Assembly: GCF_040712315.1 (NCBI RefSeq)
Contig: NC_134022.1
Span: 4,278,001-4,342,000, forward strand
DNA: 64,000 bases
Reading direction: 5' to 3'
Source: Castanea sativa
Taxonomy: Eukaryota > Streptophyta > Magnoliopsida > Fagales > Fagaceae
The notes beneath the pieces were generated by a model, which worked only from the letters and a program-made list of their open reading frames with translations, was not told the origin of the DNA and did not search any database. Below are positions 48,871 to 59,590 of this stretch, piece after piece. How positions within the stretch are numbered: position 1 is the first letter of the stretch; the number at the start of each line of letters is the position of its first letter. A program made the position numbers and the translations under genes.

Positions 48871-49613
48871 CTGCAATTAAAATAAGTAGTTTGTTTACAC
48901 ACTGACATGCAGAAAACGACAACAAGCCAAAAGAGACAACAAGCCAAACATAGTGTTGTTTTGTTTTCATATAAAATTGGTTTTGTTGTTGAGAGACAAC
49001 ACACGGACAAAGGACCACATAAAGCACATGCAAAACTAGATTCCCAACAAATTCATAGGGACCACACTACTCACAGTTCACAAACAAGTGTAATCATTAA
49101 CAAATAAACTTGATTCTTTTAGGTATACGCATGATATAAACAGCCATAGCAGTACATTAGCTACATCCTAAGTGATTCTACATATAAATAGCAAAATGCA
49201 CATTTAACATACACCAATTTTGAGAAAATTTAACAAACCCTAACTACGTGGGTGGGTCGCAATAAAAAAAATGACATCAAGAACCCAAATGTAGATCAAC
49301 AGCAGTCACACATACCTTCCTTAGTTTCGATGTTTGAAACTTGTGTTTTCTTCCCCTCCAAATACTCCAAACCATGAAGAACACGTTGATCTCACCACAG
49401 GTTTCTCTCTCAAAAAGTTTTTGAGTTTCGAGTGTTTTGATAGCGTTATGTTGTGTTTTGGGGTTAAGAGGTGTTTTTGTAACGGCTGGGACTGAGGTGG
49501 GTTACAAAGATTGACGGAAACATATCACAGGTGGGTTAAGTGATACTTTTCAAACCACGAGTAGGCAACGTGATTTTTGCTCAAACCACAGGTGGGTTAT
49601 GTGTAATTACCCC

Positions 49614-49622
49614 TTAAATTTA
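49614..49622. repeat. 9-bp target-site duplication of MULE (right)
   Basis: TTAAATTTA, identical to 42356-42364. Confidence 0.93.
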
Positions 49623-49911
49623 TCTTTAAAACTTTGTGTCCTACACTCTTTCGTGGCACTAATATCACTTATAATTAATTTTGAACTAAATTGGTGCAAT
49701 CAACATGAGAGGTCATTTTTAATCTTTTCCCCATAAATTATTGCAAAATATGAAAACATGAATATTAAATTTTATAAACTCAATATCTCAAATTGATAAA
49801 ATAAACAGGTTTATGATGATAATTAAATCTAATTAAACAAACAATCATCAAATTACAATTATCAAATTATAATAAATTTAATTTAAGTACTAAACTACTC
49901 AACCATGCTAA

Positions 49912-50876
49912 GAGCATTGCCATCTCGAAATGCCATCCTATCCTATTTTACCATCCCAAAAAAACTCCTTTATTAATTATACAATACCATTTTACAATTC
50001 ACCAGCATCCCAACTTTTATTTTTACCTACAATATATTAAAATAATATAAATTACAGAATAAAATAATATAAAAAAATCTCTCTCTCTCTTCTCTCTCTC
50101 TCTTCTCTCTTCTCTCTTCTCTTTTCTCTCTTCATCTCTGTTCTCTGTCTCTTCCCTCACCACCACCAACACCACCACATCAGTCACAAACCCAACCACA
50201 CTCACACTTATCAAACCCACCACCACCAGGAAAAAAAAAAGAAGCAAATCCAACACCACCCACAACCCACCACCACGATCATCAGCCTCAAATCCGCCAA
50301 GCAAACCCACCAACTTACTAAAGCCACCACTGCTGGACTTACCAAAAAAAAACCCACCGATACAAACCCATCAAGTACAAACTCACTTATACAAACTCAT
50401 CGAATACAAACCCATCAGATTAACCCACCATCACAGACCACCCTAAACCCACCGACCCAAACCCACGCCGCCACCATTGAGACCACCACACGTCGCCGCC
50501 ATCGATCATCAACCCAAACCCATCTTGACATCGATCATCGACCCAGCGACCCAACTCTGGTGGCATGCTTTGAACGCGAGAGAATCAGAGAAGGAGTGAG
50601 AACTAAGTTGAAGAAAGAGAGAATTAGAGGAAAAAAAAAAGTGGAATAAAACTGAGTGGCTGAGAGGGAGAGAGAGAGAGAGAGAGAGAGAGAAAATAAT
50701 ATAAAACTTTATGCAAGATGCTACAATACCGTCATAAAAGTAAGACGGTACTGTAGCAATATTGGAATTTTTTTTGCAATTCTAAGCTTTTACAAATCCC
50801 GCTGTTGGGTGGTTTTTGGGCTTTAATGCTAAATCTGGCCTACATATCCCATTTGGCAGTCAGGATGTGAATGCTC
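49912..50876. mobile_element. PIF/Harbinger-like non-autonomous element
   Basis: Ends GAGCATTGCC and TGAATGCTC, flanked by TAA on both sides (49909-49911, 50877-50879). Shares AT-rich internal sequence with 11905-12070 and terminal sequence with 24061-25174. The interior has a CT tract, a CCACCA-rich low-complexity block (50150-50530) and a GA tract. No transposase. Confidence 0.75.
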
Positions 50877-51187
50877 TAAGGACCTACGACTACAATATTC
50901 TATTCTAGTCATAGGCTTGTAGTTACTTTAGTTTTTTTCTTTTCTTTTCTTCTTTTGGTCTATTTTCACTCAAATAATGCTTAGTTGGAAACCACAAAAA
51001 TGAGCCTATCGTAGTCACTCTAGTCTAAAGAATACAGTAACAGATGAACATTAGGACACAAACAGATGGTTTTAACTTACCACAAAAAAATACTTTACTT
51101 TTCTTATGATTTCAACGACTAAACTTATTTTAAAAATATGTAGTTGCAGAAGATATATACTAGATAGACAGAGACAGAGACTCTTTG

Positions 51188-51848
51188 AAAATTTGTCATT
51201 TAACATGGTTTTGTCAACTATTTTGTTAGGTGGCATGTTTTTTAAACATTTTACCAAACTAGCATCTCGAACCTCAGAAGCTCAAGTTTAGTGAAGAAAC
51301 TCAAGCCTTAGATACTTGAATTCCAAGCTGATGTGGATAAATAATTCACGTGGAACTCGAGTCTCTAAGTCTCAAGTTCCATAGAGTGTACAAAAACAAA
51401 TGCAGAAGACGAAGAAGAAGAAGAAGAACCTAGAAGAAGAAGACCCAAAGCACACACAAACCTAGTTTTGGTCAAGCACATCCCGATCATTGATCTACGA
51501 TATAGTTCACGATCTCTGTCACCGCCCACAACCTGAACCACACACACACACTCATAAAGATGTGAATGATTTGAAGGAAAAAACTAAGGAAGAGAGATGA
51601 AATTGAATGAGATTTGAGAGGTTACAAATGGTTTTGTTTGGGTCTTCATTGGTAGGAAAGACTTGATTTCCATGTGGATTTTTTTCTTCCACATCAAATT
51701 GCCACAACTTGGAATTCGAGGCTTAGAGATCGAGTTCATTCACTGAACTTGAGTTTCAAAGCCTCAAAATGCCAATTTGCAAAATAGTTTTGCAAACTTG
51801 ACAACTAACTAAATTGTTCCAAAAATAATGCTAAATGACAAATTTTCC
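51188..51848. mobile_element. MITE with long inverted ends
   Basis: The left end (AAATTTGTCATTTAACATGG, then TTTTGTCAACTATTTTGTTA) is matched by the reverse complement of the right end (TAACTAACTAAATTGTTCC, then ATGCTAAATGACAAATTTTC). Words like CTTGAGTTTC and AACTCAAG near both arms extend the inverted repeat. Non-coding apart from an AAG-rich run. Confidence 0.65.
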
Positions 51849-52227
51849 TGACTCTGTGAGAGAGAGAGTTAAAAACTCATAACACAAGTCCACACCAAAG
51901 ATAGATCAAGGCGGCGGAGGCGGAGTCATGGCCCTACTTGGATGGTAGTAGCCGGCAGCATAAGAGCAATTTTTTGTTATTAATATATTCATATTTTATT
52001 TTGGTAGTATATGGTTGTGACATGTGAAGTTTGGATCTTTGGGGTTGAAAAGTTTGGGTTGTGTTTTGTAAAGTTTAATGCTGCGATTTGACTAACAAGG
52101 GATCTTAGTGTTTTTTTTTTATAGCAAAATTGTTTATGGTCAAGAGAATGGGTTGGGTTTTTTAGGATTCAAAAAAAAAATTTTTTTTTTTGAGAGGGAG
52201 GATTGGAATTGTTATATGTATTTTTTG

Positions 52228-54934
52228 TCAAAAATTTTTTTTTTATACTAACAAAGGAAGATATAGAGTTTATCAGTATTACAAAAGACTAGGATCAACC
52301 CAAGTATGATGTAGTGGTATTCGGATTGCCTATTTTGCAGCAACATTAACAAAATCAAGGACACAATTGGGGACAACTACTAGATTACAAACGAAACCAC
52401 TTTGGTACAAAATGTCCATATCAGCAATCGAGGATCTCTCATGCCAAGCTGGAGTCTTAGACCTGTGAGCAAGTTGGATCAGATTCTTGTTGTTTGTCAA
52501 AAGGAGAATCCTATTAAATTCGTAGTTGCTGGCTGTGATGATTGCTTCCATCAAGGCCTCCTGTACAGCCCCATTTGTTGAACTTGCATTGCTGCTAGCT
52601 ACACCATACAATTTGATAACTCCTTGCATATCCTTAGCTTCATAAACCTAAGCACTTCTATTACACTTAGAGTTTCTTACCCTTGCTATCTTGATTAGTA
52701 GTTGCCAGTGTCCTGCAGCTGTGTTGTGTTCAACTTCTAACCTAAAGTATCTTCTATTCGACTCATAACTGATGGGGTAGGCTTCCTTGTACTTGCAAAA
52801 CAGATTTTGAGCTGTAAGGACAACTTCCAATGGATTTGGTTGTATTTCCTCATGAACCACTCTATTCCTATGGTACCAAATTGTCCACAATGTGATGAAT
52901 ATGTTCTGCATATAATCCATAAAAACCTCATCATCTAAGTTATGAGACACAATTAATCCCCTTAACCATTGTTGCACAGAGATACCAAGAAGATCAGATG
53001 TGTGAATAGCTAATAGTGACCCATGCCAACAAGCTCTGGCAAAAGGGCAGAGAAGGAACAAATGGGTAGTGGATTCTACTTCACAGTTGCAAAAGGGGCA
53101 AAGATCAATATCAATGATTCCCCTATTTCTTAAAAGCTGTCTTGTGGGAAGGCCTTCCTGCAAGAGCTTCCAAATAAAAATAAAAATTTTATGAGATGTT
53201 TTAATCTTCCATATCAACTTCCAAACTCTATTATCAGCATGGGCTTGGCTATGATGATCATTGTAAAGTGTCAGGTAGTCTTTAAGTAGAATACTATATG
53301 CTTTTTTAACTTCAAACTCACTACTATTTGAGTGCTTCCATCGCAACTTATCATCAGCAGAACAAATCCTTGGCAGGGGAGTTTGTAATATCTCCTTCCA
53401 AAGGGGAAAAGGATAAATATCCCTTATTAAATCAGCTTTCCACTTATGAGAATGATGATCTATAAGGTCTGCAATTGTACCAATAGTCAAACTGGGGTGA
53501 AGCAGATTATGAGGCTAACCCTCTACACCAATCTTGATGACTAAGAGGAATATTGTTTCCTTTTCCTACCCCCCACCTCCCTTCCCCAAGTTTAGGGTTA
53601 TCAAACTTGATTGATTCCTTCAAACCCATGATTGATGTGGTTTAGGGGAACAATCTTGTATAGACCCCCTAGGAAAGTACTTAGCCTTGAAGGTTATTGC
53701 AATTAAAGAATAAGGGTGTTGACTCATTCTCCAATATTGCTTAGCCAACATAGCTTGGTTCAATAAATTGAATCTCTTAAGACCTAACCCACCCCAAGAC
53801 TTAGGCTGACAGATTTTGTTCCAATTCAACAAGTGCAACTTCCTAACCCCAAGGGCATGACCCCACCAAAAAGCATTGACTATGGAGTCCATCTTTTTGC
53901 ATATTGTTTCAGGTACCTTGAAACAAGGAAAAGTAAATAAAGGGAGGGTTTGAAGAACTGAAGCTATGAGTGTAGTCCTTCCAGCTTGAGAAAGAAGACT
54001 AGCTTTCCACCCTTGCAACTTAGATTGAAGCTTATCCATAAGAAACTGAAAATCAGCCACTCTATTGTCCCTAAGCTTAAAGTTTTGGCCAAGGTATTTG
54101 CTGGGATTTTGCACCAGGTTTACATCAAGCAATCTGGCCAGGCACCCTTGCTCTTCATTAGACATGTTTGGAAAGCAAAACAGCTCAGACTTCCCATAGT
54201 TAATGCACTGTCCAGAAAGACTACAGTACCAATCTAGAATACCTCTCAGATTTGCTAAAGACTTATTATCATTTTTGAAGAAAAATATGGAATCATCAGC
54301 AAACAGCAAATGAGTGAAAGCACAGTCATTCCTACCAACCCTTACCCCATTGATTAATTTTTCCTGCTCAACCTTTTGTAAGGACAAAGATAAGACATTG
54401 GCACACATGAGAAAAAGATAGGGAGAGAATGGATCACCCTGTCTTAGACCCTTATCTAGTTTAAAGGACATAGAAATGCTACCATTTACAAGAACAGTGT
54501 ATTGTACAGTAGCCACACATTCCATAATCCATTTGATCCATTTTTTATCAAAGTTCATGGCCATCAAAACAGCTTTCAGAAAATTCCACCTCACCCTATC
54601 ATAGGCTTTTTTCATGTCAATCTTTAAAGCTCCAAAACTATTTTTCCTCCCCTTTTTCTTTCTAGGATATCCATTATCTCATGAGCAATTAGAATATTGT
54701 CAGAGATATTCCTACCTTTTATAAAAGCATTTTGGAAGGGGGAAATGAGATTGTCCATAATAGGCTTAAGTCTATTAACAAGGATTTTGGATATAACCTT
54801 ATAAATTACATTACACAGACTAATAGGCCTAAAATGAGACACTTGATCAGGAAAAGAAACTTTGGGAATTAGGGTGATAAAGGTATGATTAAGAGGCTTA
54901 AAAAAAGACCTAGAATGAAAGAAGGAATGGATAG
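52228..54934 (-). pseudogene. L1-type LINE pol (RT, zinc-binding RT, RNase H), interrupted by LTR element
   Basis: The minus strand reads reverse transcriptase (NHTFITLIPKVSFPDQ and HFRPISLCNVIYKVISKI at ~54800; KKAYDRVRWNFL; GLRQGDPFSPYLF; active-site FADDS at ~54290), then the zinc-binding domain (CPFCNCEVESTTHLFLLCPF at ~53080). An RNase H-like C-terminal piece follows (AVQEALMEAIITASNYEFNR at ~52540). A T run at ~52222-52232 marks the poly(A) tail. Frame breaks: a 1-nt loss in an A run near 54638, a frame change and stops at 53490-53620, and others. The upstream half is not present: text stops where the LTR begins at 54935, so the LTR element inserted into this LINE and the rest should lie beyond the window. 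Confidence 0.9.
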
Positions 54935-55687
54935 TGTAAGTGCACAATTGCACCTGGCCCCAAGAACAGTTATGGGCTCAGGCCCAATGAGCCTTAAACA
55001 ATATGAATTTGTAGAGTGTGGGCTTGAAACCCAGGTTAGAAGTGTTTAAGGATTAAATGATAAGCCAAAGATTGCGAACACTTGAAAACAACAAGGAATA
55101 TTATAAATCAACCTCCTCGGACGTAAGCCGAGAGATGTTCTTATATTATCTCTTTCTCTTTCTCTCTTCTCTTTTTTAGATTACAAAAAAGTGAGTCCCC
55201 CTTTTCTTGTTCTAGGTTGCTCCTTAAGTACTCCTCTTTTTGATACTTTGTACACGTGTTGCCCCAACTCCCCCTTAGCCTAGATATTTCTTTCCCCAGT
55301 GCCTTTGAATAGTAACCAGAAGTTTCCCTTCCACTGTTCAGGTGTCACTTCCCCATTAATGCGGCCAGAGTGGTAGATGCAGGGTCTTTAATGTGGAGGT
55401 GGCAGCCTTTATCCTTGGTATTTCTCTAACATCAGTGCTTCTAGAACATTCAAGGGTTCACCCCCTTTAACCAATAGTCTTGACCGTGTCATTCCCTAAC
55501 CTTTACCATGAAGTCCCAGGTTCTCCGGTGTCCATCCAAAGGGAAATTCACCCTCGGCTGGGTCCTCGGTTCCTCAGCGTATGGGCCGACCCGTAGTACT
55601 GACAAGTTCTAAACCCAAGAGCAGGTCGGCTTTCCTTAACATGGCCCAACGGCCCATATTCCCATCAGGGTCTTTTTACTCCCCACA
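54935..55687 (-). repeat. 3' LTR of Tat-lineage gypsy element
   Basis: The 753-bp block reads 5'-TGTGGG...CTTACA-3' on the minus strand, i.e. proper TG...CA ends. On its inner side a purine-rich GAGGGGCTAT stretch (minus strand, 55688-55697) is a plausible polypurine tract. The outer side abuts LINE coding sequence at 54934. The partner LTR lies outside the window. Confidence 0.8.
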
Positions 55688-56195
55688 ATAGCCCCTCAAA
55701 ACTCTAATTTTCAACGTCCGAGGAGAAAAATAGGGTTTTGATCTGATGAGAACCTACTCCACACACTTTGTGAATGATTGCACGTGTAGAAATCGTTTCG
55801 CGTCCCAGAAGATGCCACTTGGCGGTTTTATTTTCAAAAATGCTCGCATTTATTGCAGTAAGCTACACTTTGTCCCCCACGTTCAACGGCGAGATGGATA
55901 TCCAACGGTCCTCGTTACTCCACGAAAATTTAGGCGGGACGAATATAATTTCGAGGCCGCCTTTCCGCACATCGTGACGCTTCGGGAACCTGCGCCTTCA
56001 TTTAATTCCCCAGGGACTAATCCCATCAAAACATCAGCAATCATACTTTACCTGCACAAAACCGTGGAAATTTGCACACCTTCAACTTTGTAAGTTCTTG
56101 CTCTCTCTACTCTTAACCTTTTCTCCTCGGATATAGTCCTCGGCTATCCTCGTAGATATTCTCCCCTTTAGCGTTTAGCCTTTCGTTCTTTTCTG
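55688..56195. other. Spacer between LTR and antisense gene
   Basis: Contains a polypurine tract at the LTR border and probably the promoter/leader of the plus-strand gene starting at 56196. Plus-strand open frames here (55746-56093 and 55774-55977) overlap each other and resemble nothing known. Confidence 0.5.
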
Positions 56196-58736
56196 ATGGG
56201 TAGGTTTAAGTGTCTAGTTGATACCGCCGCTGGAATGGAAGGCTTCAGAGCCAAATATCACATTCCCGGCGATGTAGGGTTAAAATATTGCCCGGCAGAA
56301 GCCGTGGCCGGTTCTAGAAAAGAGGGAGAGGTTATCATCCCAATGATAGCCTTTATAGAGGGTGGGATGACCCTCCCAATGAAACCTGTAACCAGGAAGT
56401 ACCTTCGCAACCACCGGTTGTGTCCCGATCAATGCCTCCCAAACTTTTTTAGAGTGTTGGGCAGTGTCGATGCTCTAAACGAGCAGATGGGTCTAAACCT
56501 CACCTGGCACGATGTCGTCTTTCTGTATGAGTCCCATAAACTCTCCAAAGTAGGTTACTATATTAAATCCCGTTCCAGCGTCGTTAGGCTAATCTCCTGT
56601 CTGCCCAAATCCAACAAAGGCATGAAGGATGACTACCTGATCGTTTCTGGGAACTGGCACGACGGCCTCCACTGCCCAGTTGAGTGGGGAGATCCAGGTG
56701 CGAGACCTTAGGATTAACCTTCCCCTCCGCACAAACTCCTCTAACACTCACACAAATGCGTATTCACATTTATTTAGATTTATTATATGTTGTGTGAATC
56801 TGACCATGTTCGTTTAATTTGGTGTCTTCTTTTGCAGATAAGCAACACGTGCGCCCACGCTTAAGCCACTGCAACGTTGCAGATCTTAACCGAGTACTGC
56901 GCTCCGAGGTGTTTGTCAGCGAGGACCTACAACTCAGAGCCGCTCACCTGATTCTAGGGTACGATCCCATCTCCTCAGACTTCCAAGAGATAGAAAACGC
57001 CATAGTAGCGGGTGACCGAAGGCGAAAGAAGATCAACGTAGCCCGGCCCAACTTTTTGGACGACCACGATCTCCCTGACGCCCCTCACACCGTACTACAT
57101 CTACAACCGATTGCTGCGGTCCCTCTAGCTACACACTCCCAGGCGATTGTTGTCCCAGAGGAGCAAGTGTCTTCTTCAAACACGCTAGACGAGGAGATAG
57201 AACAGTTCCAATTCGAAGATACCGAAAGACCTCGAGGGAACCAGTTCGTTGTACTCTCTGACGAGGAAGAAGAAGCCACTGAGGCCTCTGGAATTGCAAG
57301 GTTTGTAGTTGCCCGACCGGAAGACGAAGCTGAGGAAGACATGGATAGGATGCAAGATCTCCTAATCAAGAGAGGTGCGAAGGTCGTCGAGAAAAAGACA
57401 GGGGCGTCCCAAGCTCTTCAAACTTTGCCACCTCCCCTTCCTCCAGTCGAGCCAAAACTTCCAGCCGAGGATCCCAAAAAGAAGAGAAAGGGGGAGGCCG
57501 AGGGGACGATCAGCAAGGACCCCAAAAAACCACGACAACAGCCTCCAGCGGCTCAGCAGCAGAAGCTGGATAAAGGCAAGGGTAGGGCCCGCTCAGTTGA
57601 AAGCAGGGAAATCAGGAACGTGGCCGAAGTGCGCCGAGCACCGACCACGTGGTCCCCCGACTTAAGATTGGACGGTGCACCCATCTCTTGCCAATCCAGT
57701 ATAAGGGCGGTTCAACAATGCCATGCCCACCACTTGGCCGAAGTGTTGGAGCGCCCTCTTTTGCTGCCCAAGGACATGGAAACCTTGGAAAAAATGAGCC
57801 AGCCACAGCTATTCCTCTCTTTAAAAAGAGACTTAGCACTGGTAAGTTTACCCCTTTTTAGGAAGATTCCACTTTTAACAATATTCATAAGTTTTTTACT
57901 ATTCCTGATTCCCTCATACTTTGTTACAGGCCATTCAGGAAGTCTTTGTAGCCGAGAAGTTCATAGAAGACACTCGGAAGAAGGCCAGAACTGAGCAGGA
58001 GATTAGGATGGAAACTGAGAAGTCCTTGGGCACAGCCCTTGCTGAAAATGAAAAGCTTACCTCGGAGGAGGCTGAGCTGAGGAGAGAGAAAAATGGGGTC
58101 GAGTCAAACTTGAAGACTATGAAGACCCAGATAGAAGGGCAGCGCAAGCTCCTTCGCGAAAAAGATGATGAGCTCGCCCGAATCCGAAGGGAATGCTCGG
58201 ATTTGGAAAAAGAACTTGCGCTGATGAAGGAAGAAGCCAGCTCATTCCAACGCTCCTTACAGGCTGCCAAGCAGACGAGCTACGAGGAAGGGGTAGCAAC
58301 CACCGAGGAGCAGCTGACAGAGGCCTTCGCGGCTTTGTGCCGGGAGTACTGTCAGAAAGTCTGGGGGGAAGCCCTAAACGTAGCTGGAGTTCCTCTATCC
58401 TCGGATCTGAAGAAGTCCGAGAACGTTTGGCTTCCCCTGGAGATACAGGAGATTGAAGAGGCTCCTGCTGCTACTCCTACCCCTGACTCAACTCTCCCTG
58501 CTCTGCCTCCGATGGTCCCACAGCTAATTCCAGATCCTACAGAACCTTCAGGTTCCAACAAAGAAAAGGAAGGAGGCGAGGATGCAGAGAAGGACTTGAG
58601 CCAAAAGGTGGAACCCAACGTCCTTCCAACTAAGACAGCAGACAAAGGAAAGCAAGTCATGACTCCCTTTGAGCTGGAGTTGAAAGAGACCGAGGCCACC
58701 AGTACCTCTCAGCAAGACCCTCCTCCAAAAGCTTAG
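56196..58736 (+). CDS. Antisense accessory gene of the Tat gypsy element (gypsy-type transposon protein with coiled coil)
   Basis: Three exons with clean GT-AG borders and matching phases, 56196-56697, 56838-57841 and 57930-58736, give an uninterrupted 770-residue protein on the strand opposite to gag-pol. Exon 1 (~165 residues) resembles the 'putative gypsy type transposon' domain of plant genomes (YHIPGDVGLKYCPAE, then IEGGMTLPM and LRNHRLCPDQCLPNFFRVL). Exon 2 is a low-complexity linker with acidic (SDEEEEATEAS), proline-rich and basic nuclear-localisation-like patches (PKKKRKGEAEG). Exon 3 has a ~120-residue coiled coil (KLTSEEAELRREK, RKLLREKDDELARIRRE) followed by a Pro/Glu-rich tail. 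Extra antisense frames between pol and the 3' LTR are known from Tat/Grande-type elements; their function is unknown. The domain name is from memory and was not checked. Confidence 0.75.
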
Positions 58737-59590
58737 GACTTAGCCTTAGGACTTCTCTTTTTCTACATCTGTCTTAAATATGTAATGTACATTTAAGTAA
58801 TTAATGAAGAAGTATTTCATTTAATTCTCATTTATGTTGCATCCATTCCACTTTATTATTGTTATATTGGTCATAAAGATTGCCATTAGTATAGGGTCAA
58901 AAAGGGGCAAAGCAAACAAATCTAACTTCAAGTTTTGCACAATCATAACTTCCACGCAGTCATTCGCGTGTTATTAAAAACTTAATAAAAAGTGATATGG
59001 CTAATATGTTTAAACAATGCCTTGGTTAAAAAAGAGAGACCTCATATAACGATTAAGACGTTATAATGTGTGGTTTTATTTTAGCAGGATGTAAGATCCA
59101 AGGACCATTCCTTATATAAGTTTGCTTAAGGTTTAAAGATATAGAACTTAGGATCCGAGTTAATGACCAGCAAGGCACTAATTTCAAGACGCAATATGAA
59201 ATTAACTTTAACCAAGTCTGTGGTCAGTAACTTTACATGTTAATTTTCCCAAAGTAGGAGGTCCGAGGACCCGGCATAACTAAGGTTCCGTTAAACTAAT
59301 GATAAGATATCAATTTCCACAAGGTTTGTGGTCCGAGGACGACACTTAACCAAGTTTCTGTTTGATTCTTAAGGATTGTAACTTCAAATGTTAATTTTCC
59401 CAAAGTAAGAGGTCCGAGGACCCGACATAACTAAGGTTCTGTTTTACAAATGATAAGATATCAATTTCCACAAGGTTTGTGGTCCGAGGACGACACTTAA
59501 CCAAGTTTCTGTTTGATTCTTAAGGATAACAGCTGCAAGCATCAGAGCTACTCATAACTTTGAAATATTAACTGACAAAAGCACATTTCA
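58737..59590. other. Non-coding spacer between pol and antisense gene
   Basis: Holds the 3' ends of two convergent genes (antisense gene ends at 58736, pol at 59591) and a tandem repeat listed separately. Several AATAAA-like words occur near 58780-58830. Confidence 0.7.
59229..59530. repeat. ~151-bp tandem repeat, two copies, in retrotransposon spacer
   Basis: Two head-to-tail copies share TTAATTTTCCCAAAGTA, GAGGTCCGAGGACCCG, ATGATAAGATATCAATTTCC and ACAAGGTTTGTGGTCCGAGG; the unit is 151 bp (59239 to 59390). A more diverged partial copy may lie at about 59050-59225. The word GGTCCGAGGAC occurs four times. Confidence 0.9.

Larger units (their letters stand above)
42365..49613. mobile_element. 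Full-length Mutator-like element (MULE), 7.25 kb, two genes
   Basis: The two ends are long terminal inverted repeats of about 288 bp (42365-42652 and 49327-49613), starting GGGGTAATTACA and sharing, for example, CCCACCTGTGGTTTG and TAACCCCAAAACACAACATA. A perfect 9-bp target duplication flanks them. Two genes face inward, one from each repeat: a GRF-finger protein (plus, 42793-43320) and a MuDR transposase (minus, 48870 to about 45690). A second small MULE is nested at 43735-45139. The arrangement parallels maize MuDR, where mudrA and mudrB are convergently transcribed from the repeats. The transposase is broken, so the copy is not autonomous now. Confidence 0.95.

Noticed and set aside
50023..50313. 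Minus-strand 96-codon frame
   Set aside because: Translates CT/CCACCA low-complexity sequence inside a non-autonomous element.
57085..58699. Minus-strand frames opposite the antisense gene
   Set aside because: Ser-rich shadows of the Glu/Lys-rich coding strand; the plus-strand three-exon model explains the region.
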